A DNA stretch of 30,671 nt from CACEUX01 sp964404235 (GTDB lineage Bacteria; Fidelibacterota; Marinisomatia; Marinisomatales; UBA1611): contig CAYOJL010000013.1 of assembly GCA_964404235.1 (NCBI GenBank), positions 1 to 30,671 on the forward strand, read 5' to 3'. The first letter of the stretch is position 1. Each line of letters starts with the position of its first letter. This document shows, piece after piece, positions 16,610 to 24,456 of this stretch. The translations under genes and the position numbers were made by a program. The notes beneath the pieces are model-generated. The model searched no databases. It was given only the letters and a program-made list of their open reading frames with translations, and was not told the origin of the DNA.

Positions 16610-17497
16610 TTAACTCCTCGGATGATGTGATTTATAGACTTCTTTTAAATGATGTTTGTCCAAATGCGTATATATCTGAGTTGTGGATATATCACTATGG
16701 CCCAATAAGGCCTGAACAAAACGTAAATCTGCACCACCTTCTAAAAGGTGTGTAGCAAATGAATGTCGTAAAGTATGCGGCGAAATAGATTTTGTGATCC
16801 CTGCTGCACGGCACCATTTTTTTAAAATATTATTTATCATTGCACGGGTAAGTGGTTTCCCATTTCTGCTAACAAAAATAGAACTGGAACTTGTTTTTTT
16901 TATCAATTTATGCCTTGAGTGATCTAAATAATCATTTAAAAACCTCTTTGCTCTACCGCCTATTGGCAATAGGCGTTCTTTAGACCCCTTACCCATGACT
17001 CTAATCAAGTCATCCTCAAAAATCAAATTGGAAGTCTCTAAATCACAAAGTTCTGTAACTCTTATACCACATGAATATAACATTTCAATAATGGCTTTAT
17101 CTCGTTTTGCAAATTGATATGAGTCATCAATAGCTTCTGTAATAGCGTTTATTTCTTCTTCACTAAGTGCATCTGGTCGAAATTTCTGTAACCTTGGGCT
17201 TGATAATAATACAGATGGATTTTGCTCAACTAAATCCTCAGATACTAAAAACTTATGGTAGGAACGTATTGATGCAATAATCCTAGCAATAGTTGTCGAT
17301 GCTGATCCCGCGCTTTTTTTAACATTTATATATTCATCTATAAAATCTTTCGTAATAGCAGAAATGTTTTTATCCCAATTTGATAATATGAATTCAAAGT
17401 ACTCTTTCAAATCTCTTTCATAAGCATTAATAGTATTCGATGATAAATTACGCTCAACTCTAAGCATTGTTAAATAATCCTGAAAATAATCATTCAT
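16610..17497 (-). CDS. xerD: Tyrosine site-specific recombinase XerD-like (chromosome dimer resolution)
   Basis: Xer recombinases resolve chromosome dimers at dif during division. The 295-residue protein has the N-terminal core-binding domain (1 to about 100) and the catalytic domain with R146 (SCGIRVTEL), K170 in MGKGSKER, H241 and R244 (SPHTLRHSFATHL), H267 (LLGHSDI) and nucleophile Y276 (STTQIYTHLD). Length and spacing are those of XerC/XerD, and no phage or integron context is seen. XerD fits slightly better than XerC, but the two are hard to separate, and single-Xer systems exist. It lies 2 nt after the GmhA-like gene and 2 nt before the protease ATT. Confidence 0.93.
   Translation of the reverse strand: MNDYFQDYLTMLRVERNLSSNTINAYERDLKEYFEFILSNWDKNISAITKDFIDEYINVKKSAGSASTTIARIIASIRSYHKFLVSEDLVEQNPSVLLSSPRLQKFRPDALSEEEINAITEAIDDSYQFAKRDKAIIEMLYSCGIRVTELCDLETSNLIFEDDLIRVMGKGSKERLLPIGGRAKRFLNDYLDHSRHKLIKKTSSSSIFVSRNGKPLTRAMINNILKKWCRAAGITKSISPHTLRHSFATHLLEGGADLRFVQALLGHSDISTTQIYTHLDKHHLKEVYKSHHPRS
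16614..16619 (-). promoter_or_regulatory. Shine-Dalgarno sequence supporting an ATT start of the M50 protease
   Basis: GAGGAG lies in the last codons of xerD and is 6 nt from the ATT at 16607. It is one of the better ribosome-binding sites in the window and would otherwise serve no start codon, since the next in-frame TTG or ATG is more than 50 nt away. Confidence 0.55.
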
Positions 17498-17499
17498 TT

Positions 17500-18072
17500 T
17501 CAGTTTGAAAAGTTATCCTCTATTAGACCACAAATAATCTGTCCAATCATTATGTGACCCTCTTGAATCCGTTGAGTATTCTCAGAAGGTACATAAATAG
17601 TTACATCAGATAATCCATTTAATTTTCCGCCTGTTTTTCCAGTAAAGGAGATAGTCTTGAGACCTTTGTATTTTGCCTGTTTAATTGCAGCTATAATGTT
17701 TGAAGAATTTCCACTTGTTGAGATTGCTACTAATACATCATTCTCATTACCTAAGCCCTGAATTTGTCTTGAAAAAATAGATTCAAAATCGGTGTCATTT
17801 GACCATGCAGTTATAAAAGATGTATCTGTAGTTAATGCTAATGACGGAATCGGTTTTCTTTCATGACTTGTCATGCCTCCCATTAACTCAGTTGCTAAAT
17901 GCTGGGCATCTGCTGCACTGCCACCATTTCCACACCATAATATCTTTCCACCACCTCTTATAGAAGCTATCATAATTTCAGCTGCAGATCCAATATCATT
18001 AAGGCAGTTATCTAAAGTAAGTTCTTTGACAGAAATACTTTCCAAGATTTGTTCTTTTATTGTTTTATGCAT
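17500..18072 (-). CDS. gmhA: SIS-domain protein of the GmhA/DiaA family
   Basis: GmhA converts sedoheptulose 7-phosphate to D-glycero-heptose 7-phosphate for LPS heptose; DiaA is a non-enzymatic paralogue that binds DnaA. This 190-residue protein has CGNGGSAADAQHLATEL (47-63), with H58 and E62 matching zinc-site residues of GmhA. ALTTDTSFITAWSND, STSGNSSN and RIQEGHI follow. At the place of the E. coli catalytic His180, however, it has Gln178 (IGQIIC, where relatives have IGHIIC). Activity is therefore uncertain and a DiaA-like role is possible. Translation starts at a TAATG overlap with the upstream GGGPS gene, behind a strong GGAGGAGG. No other heptose genes are in the window. Confidence 0.8.
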   Translation of the reverse strand: MHKTIKEQILESISVKELTLDNCLNDIGSAAEIMIASIRGGGKILWCGNGGSAADAQHLATELMGGMTSHERKPIPSLALTTDTSFITAWSNDTDFESIFSRQIQGLGNENDVLVAISTSGNSSNIIAAIKQAKYKGLKTISFTGKTGGKLNGLSDVTIYVPSENTQRIQEGHIMIGQIICGLIEDNFSN

Positions 18073-18812
18073 TACCTCCTCCAGTGGATTGCATCTGCAA
18101 ACTCTTTTGTTAGATTCAAATCATTCTCAATAATTGTACCTGTTACAATAATTGAAGCACCCGAACGAACAGATCTTGCTGCAACCTCAGGAGTATTAAT
18201 TCCTCCACCAACAATCAAAGGCACATCTATTACATTTTTTACAGCCTCTATAAGAGCTGTAGAAATAGGCTGTTTAGCGCCACTTCCAGCTTCAAGGTAA
18301 ATCAATTTCATACCTAGGTACTGACCAGCCAGGGCATGGGCAACTGTAACATCTACTCTATCCATCGGTATAGGCCTTGTACCACTCATAAATTCAACAG
18401 TACTTCCTGCACCACCATCAACAAGGATATATCCAGTAGGAATTGTCTCGATACCCATATCTTTAACTAACGGTGCTGCAATTACTTGTTCTCCAATCAG
18501 GTAATGAGGGTTTCTACCAGATATGACAGACATAAAAAGCATTGCATCATAATAGGGATTTAATTGCCCAACCCCACCAGGAAAAAAGATCACTGGAATA
18601 TTAGAACATGATTTAATCAGCTTTACTCTTTCTACACATTTTGTGTCCATCATTAAACTTCCACCAACAAAAAGAGCATCAACACCAGATTCGTTTGCTT
18701 TTAAAACACGGTCTTGAATTGAATTTTCATCATTCCTGTCTGGATCAATAAGTACTACATAAGCAGCACCATTTTTCTCGACTGTAGATATTAAATGGGT
18801 AATTACTGACAT
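18072..18812 (-). CDS. Geranylgeranylglyceryl-phosphate synthase / PcrB-like prenyltransferase
   Basis: GGGPS joins a polyprenyl diphosphate to sn-glycerol-1-phosphate, the first ether bond of archaeal-type lipids. The 246-residue TIM-barrel protein shows VVLIDPDRND near the N-terminus, ALFVGGSL, PVIFFPGGVGQLNPYYDA, GYILVDGGAGSTVEFM, KLIYLEAGSGAKQPI, PLIVGGGINTPE and the GTIIE end of the phosphate-binding site. It looks closer to the larger GGGPS forms (archaeal group II and Bacteroidota) than to Bacillus PcrB. It overlaps gmhA by one base and its ATG follows directly on the gcvH stop. No other ether-lipid gene is visible here. Prenyl chain length cannot be read from sequence. Confidence 0.88.
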   Translation of the reverse strand: MSVITHLISTVEKNGAAYVVLIDPDRNDENSIQDRVLKANESGVDALFVGGSLMMDTKCVERVKLIKSCSNIPVIFFPGGVGQLNPYYDAMLFMSVISGRNPHYLIGEQVIAAPLVKDMGIETIPTGYILVDGGAGSTVEFMSGTRPIPMDRVDVTVAHALAGQYLGMKLIYLEAGSGAKQPISTALIEAVKNVIDVPLIVGGGINTPEVAARSVRSGASIIVTGTIIENDLNLTKEFADAIHWRR

Positions 18813-19190
18813 TTATCCTATAAGCTCTTCATATGCAGCGGATTTCATTAAATCATCTTTCTCATTGAGGTTTGTTGGTTTGATTTTAATAAGCCATCCA
18901 TCACCATATGGATCTGTATTTACCAGATCAGATGAATCTTCTAAAATTTCATTCACTTCTACAACAGTACCTGTGACTGGAGCATAAAGTTCAGAAACAG
19001 TTTTCACTGCCTCTACCTCACCAAAACTATCTCCTGCATTAACTTCTTTTCCAATTTCAGGAAATTCAATAAATATAATATCCCCTAATTGACTTTGCGC
19101 ATAATCTGTGATACCTATGACAACCTCATTATCTTTAAAATTGGCCCACTCATGTTCTTTCGTGTAAAGTAGATGTTCTGGAGTATTCAT
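18813..19190 (-). CDS. gcvH: Glycine cleavage system H protein
   Basis: GcvH carries a lipoyl arm that shuttles aminomethyl groups between the P, T and L proteins. The start is ATG 19190 with AAAGGA 6 nt upstream, giving MNTPEHLLYTKEHEW, the usual N-terminus; a longer frame to 19259 would overlap accC and is rejected. The lipoyl lysine is K63 in GEVEAVKTVSELYAP. The protein is 125 residues long. No gcvP or gcvT is adjacent. It sits between accC and the GGGPS gene, so it may act in glycine cleavage with genes elsewhere or in lipoate relay. Confidence 0.95.
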   Translation of the reverse strand: MNTPEHLLYTKEHEWANFKDNEVVIGITDYAQSQLGDIIFIEFPEIGKEVNAGDSFGEVEAVKTVSELYAPVTGTVVEVNEILEDSSDLVNTDPYGDGWLIKIKPTNLNEKDDLMKSAAYEELIG

Positions 19191-19203
19191 TATTCGTCCT
19201 TTA

Positions 19204-20556
19204 TTAATTTTCTTCTGCGTTATAGTTAAATGTTTCAAGAAAACTTGTATCAAAATCACCTGATTTATAAATCTTATCTCTCATAATAGCCATTTGGTAA
19301 GGTATTGTTGTTTTGGGACCATCAATGATAGTTTCTTCTAAAGCTCTCTGCATTCTTATGATAGCCCTCTCTCTATTTTTTGCATGAACAATGATTTTGC
19401 CTATCATTGAATCATATTGACTTGGAATAACATAACCTGCGTAGGCATGTGAATCAACCCGAACGCCTTTACCACCAGGCATATGAAAACTAGTGATTTC
19501 TCCAGGAAAAGGCATAAAATTATTAGATGGGTCTTCTGCATTTATGCGACATTCAATTGAATGTCCTCTTAATTGAAAATTATCAAGATCTGGACATTCT
19601 TTTCCAGCATGCATCTTGATCTGCTGCTTTATTAGATCAACACCAGTTACCATTTCTGTAACAGGATGTTCCACCTGTATACGCGTATTCATTTCCATAA
19701 AATAAAAATTCTTTTCATTATCCATCAAGAACTCGATTGTACCTACTCCTACATAGTTTACAAACTTGGCACCTGATACAGCTGCATCACCAATCTTTTT
19801 TCTAGTATCATCATCTACTAATGGCGACGGCGATTCCTCAATTAATTTTTGATGCCGACGTTGAATAGAACACTCCCGCTCTCCTAAATGAATAGTATTA
19901 CCATGTTTATCCGCTAATATTTGGACCTCAATATGTCGTGGATTTTGAATGAATTTTTCAATATATATATCACCATTTCCAAACGCTGTTATGGACTCCT
20001 GATTCGCTGACTTGTATAATGCTTTTACATCTGTAGCATCTTTAACTAGACGCATACCACGTCCACCTCCGCCTGCAGAAGCCTTGAGCATAATAGGATA
20101 TCCCATTTCATTGGCTTTATCTAGTGCATCTTCAGGACCATCCAACACTCCATCACCGCCAGGCACAACTGGAACACCAGCTGCTTTCATAGTTTGTTTT
20201 GCTTTAGCTTTGTTGCCCATAGAATCAATTATTTCTGGACTAGGACCAAGAAACACAAAACCATTATCTCCACAGATCTTCGAAAATTGTGCAGATTCTG
20301 AAAGGAACCCATACCCGGGGTGAATCGCATCTGCTCCGGTTATTTCACCTGCTGCAATAATTTTTGGAATATTAAGATAACTGTCTTTACTTGGTGGTGG
20401 ACCAATACATACAGCTTCATCAGCAAATTTTACATGAAGAGAATACTCATCAGCTGTTGAATAAACTGCAACAGTCTTAATATTGAGTTCATGGCAAGCT
20501 CTTATAACACGAAGAGCAATCTCACCACGATTAGCAATTAGAACTTTATTAAACAT
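19204..20556 (-). CDS. accC: Biotin carboxylase subunit of acetyl-CoA carboxylase
   Basis: AccC uses ATP and bicarbonate to carboxylate the biotin on AccB, the first half-reaction of malonyl-CoA formation. The 450-residue protein has the N-terminal FNKVLIANRGEIALRVIRA, the ATP-grasp glycine loop ASAGGGGRGMRLV, HIEVQILAD, GERECSIQRRHQKLIEE, the metal ligands in FMEMNTRIQVEHPVTE, and the C-terminal IDGPKTTIPYQ region. Length and motifs are standard. It follows accB by 10 nt. Confidence 0.97.
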   Translation of the reverse strand: MFNKVLIANRGEIALRVIRACHELNIKTVAVYSTADEYSLHVKFADEAVCIGPPPSKDSYLNIPKIIAAGEITGADAIHPGYGFLSESAQFSKICGDNGFVFLGPSPEIIDSMGNKAKAKQTMKAAGVPVVPGGDGVLDGPEDALDKANEMGYPIMLKASAGGGGRGMRLVKDATDVKALYKSANQESITAFGNGDIYIEKFIQNPRHIEVQILADKHGNTIHLGERECSIQRRHQKLIEESPSPLVDDDTRKKIGDAAVSGAKFVNYVGVGTIEFLMDNEKNFYFMEMNTRIQVEHPVTEMVTGVDLIKQQIKMHAGKECPDLDNFQLRGHSIECRINAEDPSNNFMPFPGEITSFHMPGGKGVRVDSHAYAGYVIPSQYDSMIGKIIVHAKNRERAIIRMQRALEETIIDGPKTTIPYQMAIMRDKIYKSGDFDTSFLETFNYNAEEN

Positions 20557-20566
20557 TACGAAGAAA

Positions 20567-21037
20567 TTAGTTTGGGTTTATAATAAATAAAGTTTGATTG
20601 TATTCAACAGGCTCTCCATTATTTACCTTAATATCTGTAATTGTGCCATCAAATTCTGATTCGATCTCATTCATTATTTTCATCGCTTCAATAATACAAA
20701 GAGTCTGCCCTTTCTTAACGACATCACCTACATTAACAAAAGATGGGTCATCAGGAGTTGGTGATGAATAAAAGGTGCCAGGCATAGGAGAAAGTAATTC
20801 TTCATTTCCCTCATTGTTTGAAGTGGTTGATTCTGATGCTTCACTTTCCTTTGGTGATACACTTTGGTATTCCTGAACAGATTTTGGGGATCTTTCTGTT
20901 GGAATTGATGTATCTTGGACAACAACATTCGCCTGTTTTGATACACGATATTTACGGCCCCAAAAATTAACTTCTATCTCATTTACATTAGAATTTTCTA
21001 ATATATATATGATTTCCTTTAACTTATCCTGCCACAT
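20567..21037 (-). CDS. accB: Biotin carboxyl carrier protein
   Basis: AccB carries biotin between the carboxylase and carboxyltransferase. The 156-residue protein has a short N-terminal domain (LKEIIYILENSNVNEIEV), a Ser/Glu/Pro-rich linker (about 40-80) and a C-terminal biotinyl domain with K120 in IEAMKIMNE. A strong AAGGAGG lies close before the ATG. It is the first gene after efp on this strand (17 nt spacer), and accB-accC is the usual pair. The efp-accB-accC order is also common in bacteria. Confidence 0.97.
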   Translation of the reverse strand: MWQDKLKEIIYILENSNVNEIEVNFWGRKYRVSKQANVVVQDTSIPTERSPKSVQEYQSVSPKESEASESTTSNNEGNEELLSPMPGTFYSSPTPDDPSFVNVGDVVKKGQTLCIIEAMKIMNEIESEFDGTITDIKVNNGEPVEYNQTLFIINPN

Positions 21038-21054
21038 AAAACCTCCTTGAAAAC

Positions 21055-21618
21055 CTATTCTTTTGACCGTTCAACATACTCACCGGTTCTGGTATCAATC
21101 CTTAACTTTTCCCCTTCATTAATAAATAGAGGAACATTGAGCGTAAGACCTGTCTCAACTTTAGCTGGTTTGGTAGCACCAGTTGCAGTATTACCTTTAA
21201 ATCCTGGTTCAGTATCAGTGACCTCTAATATTACATGGGATGGTAATCTAACATCAAGGACCTCATTGCCATCGAATAATAAGTCAACATTTAACCCAGC
21301 TGTAAGAAAAAAATTTCCATCTCCAACTGAATCAGTATCAACATTCAACTGTTCATATGTTTCATTATCCATGAATACGTAAAAATCATTATCTAAATAA
21401 AGAAACTGCATGGCTTTTGCCTCGACTCTTATAAATTCAAGTTTATGACCCGAGTTAAATGTTTCATCTATTATTTTTCCTGATTGAATATCCTTAAGCT
21501 TGGTGCGGACAAATGCACCACCCTTTCCTGGTTTGACATGTTGAAATTCAATCACCTTCATTCTTTTACTTTTATGGAGAATTACCGCACCATTACGAAT
21601 ATCTGCTGTTGTTGCCAT
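21055..21618 (-). CDS. efp: Translation elongation factor P
   Basis: EF-P rescues ribosomes stalled on polyproline. The 187-residue protein has the three beta-barrel domains of the family. K32 lies in the domain I tip loop HVKPGKGGAFVRT, where the family carries the modified residue. The C-terminal domain has TGATKPAKVETGLTLNVPLFI and RIDTRTGEYVERS. No epmA or epmB gene is adjacent. Upstream is a 92-bp AT-rich spacer, so a promoter for the efp-accB-accC unit probably lies at 21619-21710; a TATAAT-like -10 is seen there but no convincing -35. Confidence 0.97.
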   Translation of the reverse strand: MATTADIRNGAVILHKSKRMKVIEFQHVKPGKGGAFVRTKLKDIQSGKIIDETFNSGHKLEFIRVEAKAMQFLYLDNDFYVFMDNETYEQLNVDTDSVGDGNFFLTAGLNVDLLFDGNEVLDVRLPSHVILEVTDTEPGFKGNTATGATKPAKVETGLTLNVPLFINEGEKLRIDTRTGEYVERSKE

Positions 21619-21710
21619 GGAATGTCCTAAAATATTATAAAGTTACTCAATATAAATTACTATACTGCCGCATCGGTTCAAACGAGTTGCAAGCTTAAAG
21701 AATTAATCTA

Positions 21711-22568
21711 TTATAATTGCTCAATAAGTGATTCAACTTTCTTTTTATCAGTAGACATTGTTTCTAGATCAGGTGTTACACGTGCATATTTAACTTGGTC
21801 TGCATCATACAAAAATTCAATCCATTTGGACAGATAAATATCATTTACTGGGAATATAATACGTGCAGAGTCTATTTCTTCAGTGGTCATTTCAAGTGCA
21901 TGAATAAAATATTTTGTTTCAACATACTCTCTTGAAATATGAGATAAACTAGCATAATATTCTTTTGTTAATCCAAAATCATCTAACTCTCCAATGCGTC
22001 TGATTGCTCGTTCATAGGGTGTTTCTAAAAAAGAATAGTCAACTTTTTGGTATTTAATTAACTGTCTTTGTCTCCATATCCAAATCATACCAATGACTAT
22101 AAAAATTATGAGGGCAATAAATATTATCTCTCTAAGTGGAAATATACCTTTAACTGGGACTGGGCCTTTAATATCCTGAAAATCAGTTTTTGTTGATGTG
22201 GCCAAAATACTTGATATTGAAAAATAAACAGGATCTGCAATTATAGTTTTTCCTATAGTATCTCCATTATTAAACACTTGGATTGAATATTCCGGGGTTT
22301 TAAAACTTCCTGTATCCCAAGCAATAATTTGATATTGAATTCCACACAACTTTTCATTTTCATAAATAAAATTTTTCTTTTTTATTGAAAGAGTATCCTG
22401 TGGAATAGTCAATCCTGGAAATTCAATATCTTGGTTATCCAATCCTTCAACTTTAATGGTCCAGAGAAATAAATCTCCAATGAAACCATGCGTTGTATCA
22501 AGTGCTGAAATAACAGATAGGGACTGTCCCAATAAAATGAAAGGGAAAAATAATATAATTATTTTCAC
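21711..22568 (-). CDS. BatD-like membrane protein of a MoxR/DUF58 cluster
   Basis: The protein starts with an N-terminal signal sequence (MKIIILFFPFILLGQ) and has a periplasmic beta-rich part (about 20-140). The segment FQDIKGPVPVKGIFPLREI resembles the DIKGP region of Bat-type proteins. It is followed by a transmembrane helix (about 147-165, IIFIALIIFIVIGMIWIW) and a cytoplasmic helical part of about 115 residues. The layout and the preceding moxR-DUF58 genes suggest a BatD or DUF4381-like partner. It overlaps the DUF58 gene by one base (TAATG). Sequence similarity to BatD is weak by eye, so the name rests partly on context. The partner vWA membrane proteins BatA and BatB are not in the window. 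Confidence 0.6.
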   Translation of the reverse strand: MKIIILFFPFILLGQSLSVISALDTTHGFIGDLFLWTIKVEGLDNQDIEFPGLTIPQDTLSIKKKNFIYENEKLCGIQYQIIAWDTGSFKTPEYSIQVFNNGDTIGKTIIADPVYFSISSILATSTKTDFQDIKGPVPVKGIFPLREIIFIALIIFIVIGMIWIWRQRQLIKYQKVDYSFLETPYERAIRRIGELDDFGLTKEYYASLSHISREYVETKYFIHALEMTTEEIDSARIIFPVNDIYLSKWIEFLYDADQVKYARVTPDLETMSTDKKKVESLIEQL

Positions 22569-23443
22569 TAATTACGTTTTTCTCTTGTTTTGAAAAGTGA
22601 TAAAAGAGGTTCAACAAAATCTTGATCTGTGGATATCGGAATTATATCAAAACCAATTTTTCTTGATTCTTTCTCAAATTTAGTTTGATCTATATCAAGT
22701 TGTTTTTTCAAAGCTTTTAAGGCATGATCTGAAGATGTATCTATCCAAAATGCAGAGCCCGTTTCAGGATCCTCAATCTTTGCTAAACCAAGATCTGGTA
22801 GCCTTATTTCTGCTGGGTCATATAATTGGATGCCAATAAGATCATGTTTTCTATTAACAACTTTTAAGGAAGGCCAGTACCCATCATCTAAAAAATCCGA
22901 TATTAAAAAGACAACACTTTTTCTTTTGGCTACTTTTAATAAGTAATCCAAAGCTGTTTTAATTGAAGTCCCATTCTTTGTTGGATTTGTATACAGTAAT
23001 TCACGAACAACTCTAAGTATATGGCTTTTACCTTTTTTGGGCACTACGTACTTCTCTACATCATCAGAAAAAAGAATCAAACCAACTTTATCATTATTCT
23101 TTATAGCAGAGAACCCCAACACAGCTGCAATTTCAGCTCCAAATTCTCTTTTTAACTGCTGGTGTGATCCAAATTCTCCTGATGCCGATATATCAACCAA
23201 AAGATATACCGTAAGCTCACGTTCTTCTTCAAAGATTTTAACAAAAGGAGATCCAGTTCTAGCAGTAACGTTCCAATCAATTAAACGAATATCGTCTCCA
23301 GGTTGATATTCTCTAACTTCAGAGAAAGTCATACCACGTCCCTTAAAAACAGAATGATATTCTCCTCCAAAAAGATCATTGACCAATCCACGGGTACGAA
23401 TCTCGATGCGCTTGACCTTCTTAAGGATCTGCTGAGGAATCAT
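22568..23443 (-). CDS. DUF58 protein with von Willebrand-like domain
   Basis: This protein acts with MoxR ATPases in a poorly understood chaperone-like system. The DUF58 signature is clear: FSEVREYQPGDDIRLIDWNVTART (about 40-63). It is followed by a vWA-like domain starting LLVDISASGEFGS, with the DxSxS metal motif at 84-88, and later FLISDFLDD. The protein is soluble with no signal peptide and is 291 residues long. The start is 7 nt after the moxR stop, and the stop overlaps the BatD-like start. Confidence 0.92.
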   Translation of the reverse strand: MIPQQILKKVKRIEIRTRGLVNDLFGGEYHSVFKGRGMTFSEVREYQPGDDIRLIDWNVTARTGSPFVKIFEEERELTVYLLVDISASGEFGSHQQLKREFGAEIAAVLGFSAIKNNDKVGLILFSDDVEKYVVPKKGKSHILRVVRELLYTNPTKNGTSIKTALDYLLKVAKRKSVVFLISDFLDDGYWPSLKVVNRKHDLIGIQLYDPAEIRLPDLGLAKIEDPETGSAFWIDTSSDHALKALKKQLDIDQTKFEKESRKIGFDIIPISTDQDFVEPLLSLFKTREKRN

Positions 23444-23450
23444 TTTTTAT

Positions 23451-24446
23451 TTAAGGTACTTCTATTACTTCAAATAATCGTTGTATCACGTCTTCAGGTG
23501 TTAATTCCTCAGCTTCCGCTTCATAGGTCAGTATAATACGATGTCGTAATACATCAGCACCAATATATCGAATATCTTCAGGAGTTATATAGCCACGGTG
23601 CTCTGTGAATGCACGAGATTTAGCAGCACGAATAAGATTAATAGTTGCCCTAGGAGATGCACCATAATCAATAATTCCATCAAGGTCCTTGAGGCCAAAG
23701 TCTTTCGGATTCCTTGTTGCAAAAATTAGATTTAAAACATAATCCTCAACTTTTTCGTCAACATATATATCTTGGATAATAGCCTGTGCATTTAAAATCT
23801 CTTCTGGCGTAACCACAGAATCCATTGAAGATAAATCCATTGGCCTTGTATTTTGCCGCAAAACTAATCGTTCGGAATCATGATCTGGATATTTAACAAT
23901 AAGTTTGAACATGAAACGATCAACTTGGGCTTCAGGTAATGGATAAGTACCTTCCTGTTCAATCGGATTTTGAGTGGCCATAACAAGGAAAGGAGATTGT
24001 AGATTGAAAGTATTTTCACCAATGGTGACTTGCCTTTCCTGCATTGCTTCTAAAAGTGCACTTTGGACTTTTGCTGGTGAACGGTTTATCTCATCAGCTA
24101 AAATTATATTCGAAAAAATAGGGCCCCTTCTTGTATCAAAGCTTCCTGTTTTCTGATTATAGATCAAAGTTCCTAGTAAATCTGCAGGTAGCATATCAGG
24201 AGTAAATTGAATTCTTTGGAAATCTGTCTTAATTAATTTCGCAAGTGTTTTTACGGTTAGTGTCTTGGCAAGCCCCGGGACACCTTCCAATAATATGTGT
24301 CCATTTGATAAAATGGAGATGATTATCTTATCTATTAATTCATCTTGGCCAAGAATAACTTGGTTCATACTATTTTTTAGACCATCCATAAAACTGGATG
24401 ATTTAGAGATCTTATCATTAATCTCTGACAAACTAAAGTCACTCAT
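23451..24446 (-). CDS. MoxR-family AAA+ ATPase
   Basis: MoxR ATPases remodel or activate partner proteins. The 331-residue protein has the Walker A GVPGLAKT at 55-62, the Walker B IILADEIN at 114-121, then RSPAKVQSALLEAMQERQVT, the sensor region ATQNPIEQEGTYPLPEAQ, DRFMFK, and a C-terminal lid containing GASPRA. These are diagnostic for the family. It leads the MoxR-DUF58-BatD-like set and follows the TPR lipoprotein by 10 nt. Confidence 0.95.
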   Translation of the reverse strand: MSDFSLSEINDKISKSSSFMDGLKNSMNQVILGQDELIDKIIISILSNGHILLEGVPGLAKTLTVKTLAKLIKTDFQRIQFTPDMLPADLLGTLIYNQKTGSFDTRRGPIFSNIILADEINRSPAKVQSALLEAMQERQVTIGENTFNLQSPFLVMATQNPIEQEGTYPLPEAQVDRFMFKLIVKYPDHDSERLVLRQNTRPMDLSSMDSVVTPEEILNAQAIIQDIYVDEKVEDYVLNLIFATRNPKDFGLKDLDGIIDYGASPRATINLIRAAKSRAFTEHRGYITPEDIRYIGADVLRHRIILTYEAEAEELTPEDVIQRLFEVIEVP

Positions 24447-24456
24447 AGAATTTTAT

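Noticed and set aside
16610..17497. Tyrosine recombinase as a sign of an integron or prophage
   Set aside because: Length, motifs and the housekeeping operon context fit a Xer protein. No attachment sites, phage genes or cassettes are nearby.
19191..19259. Longer GcvH reading frame starting at 19259
   Set aside because: It overlaps the end of accC. The ATG at 19190 has a good ribosome-binding site and the usual GcvH start.
21660..21700. GGTTCAAAC-like T-loop suggesting a tRNA
   Set aside because: No acceptor, D or anticodon arms can be built around it. It is an AT-rich spacer upstream of efp.
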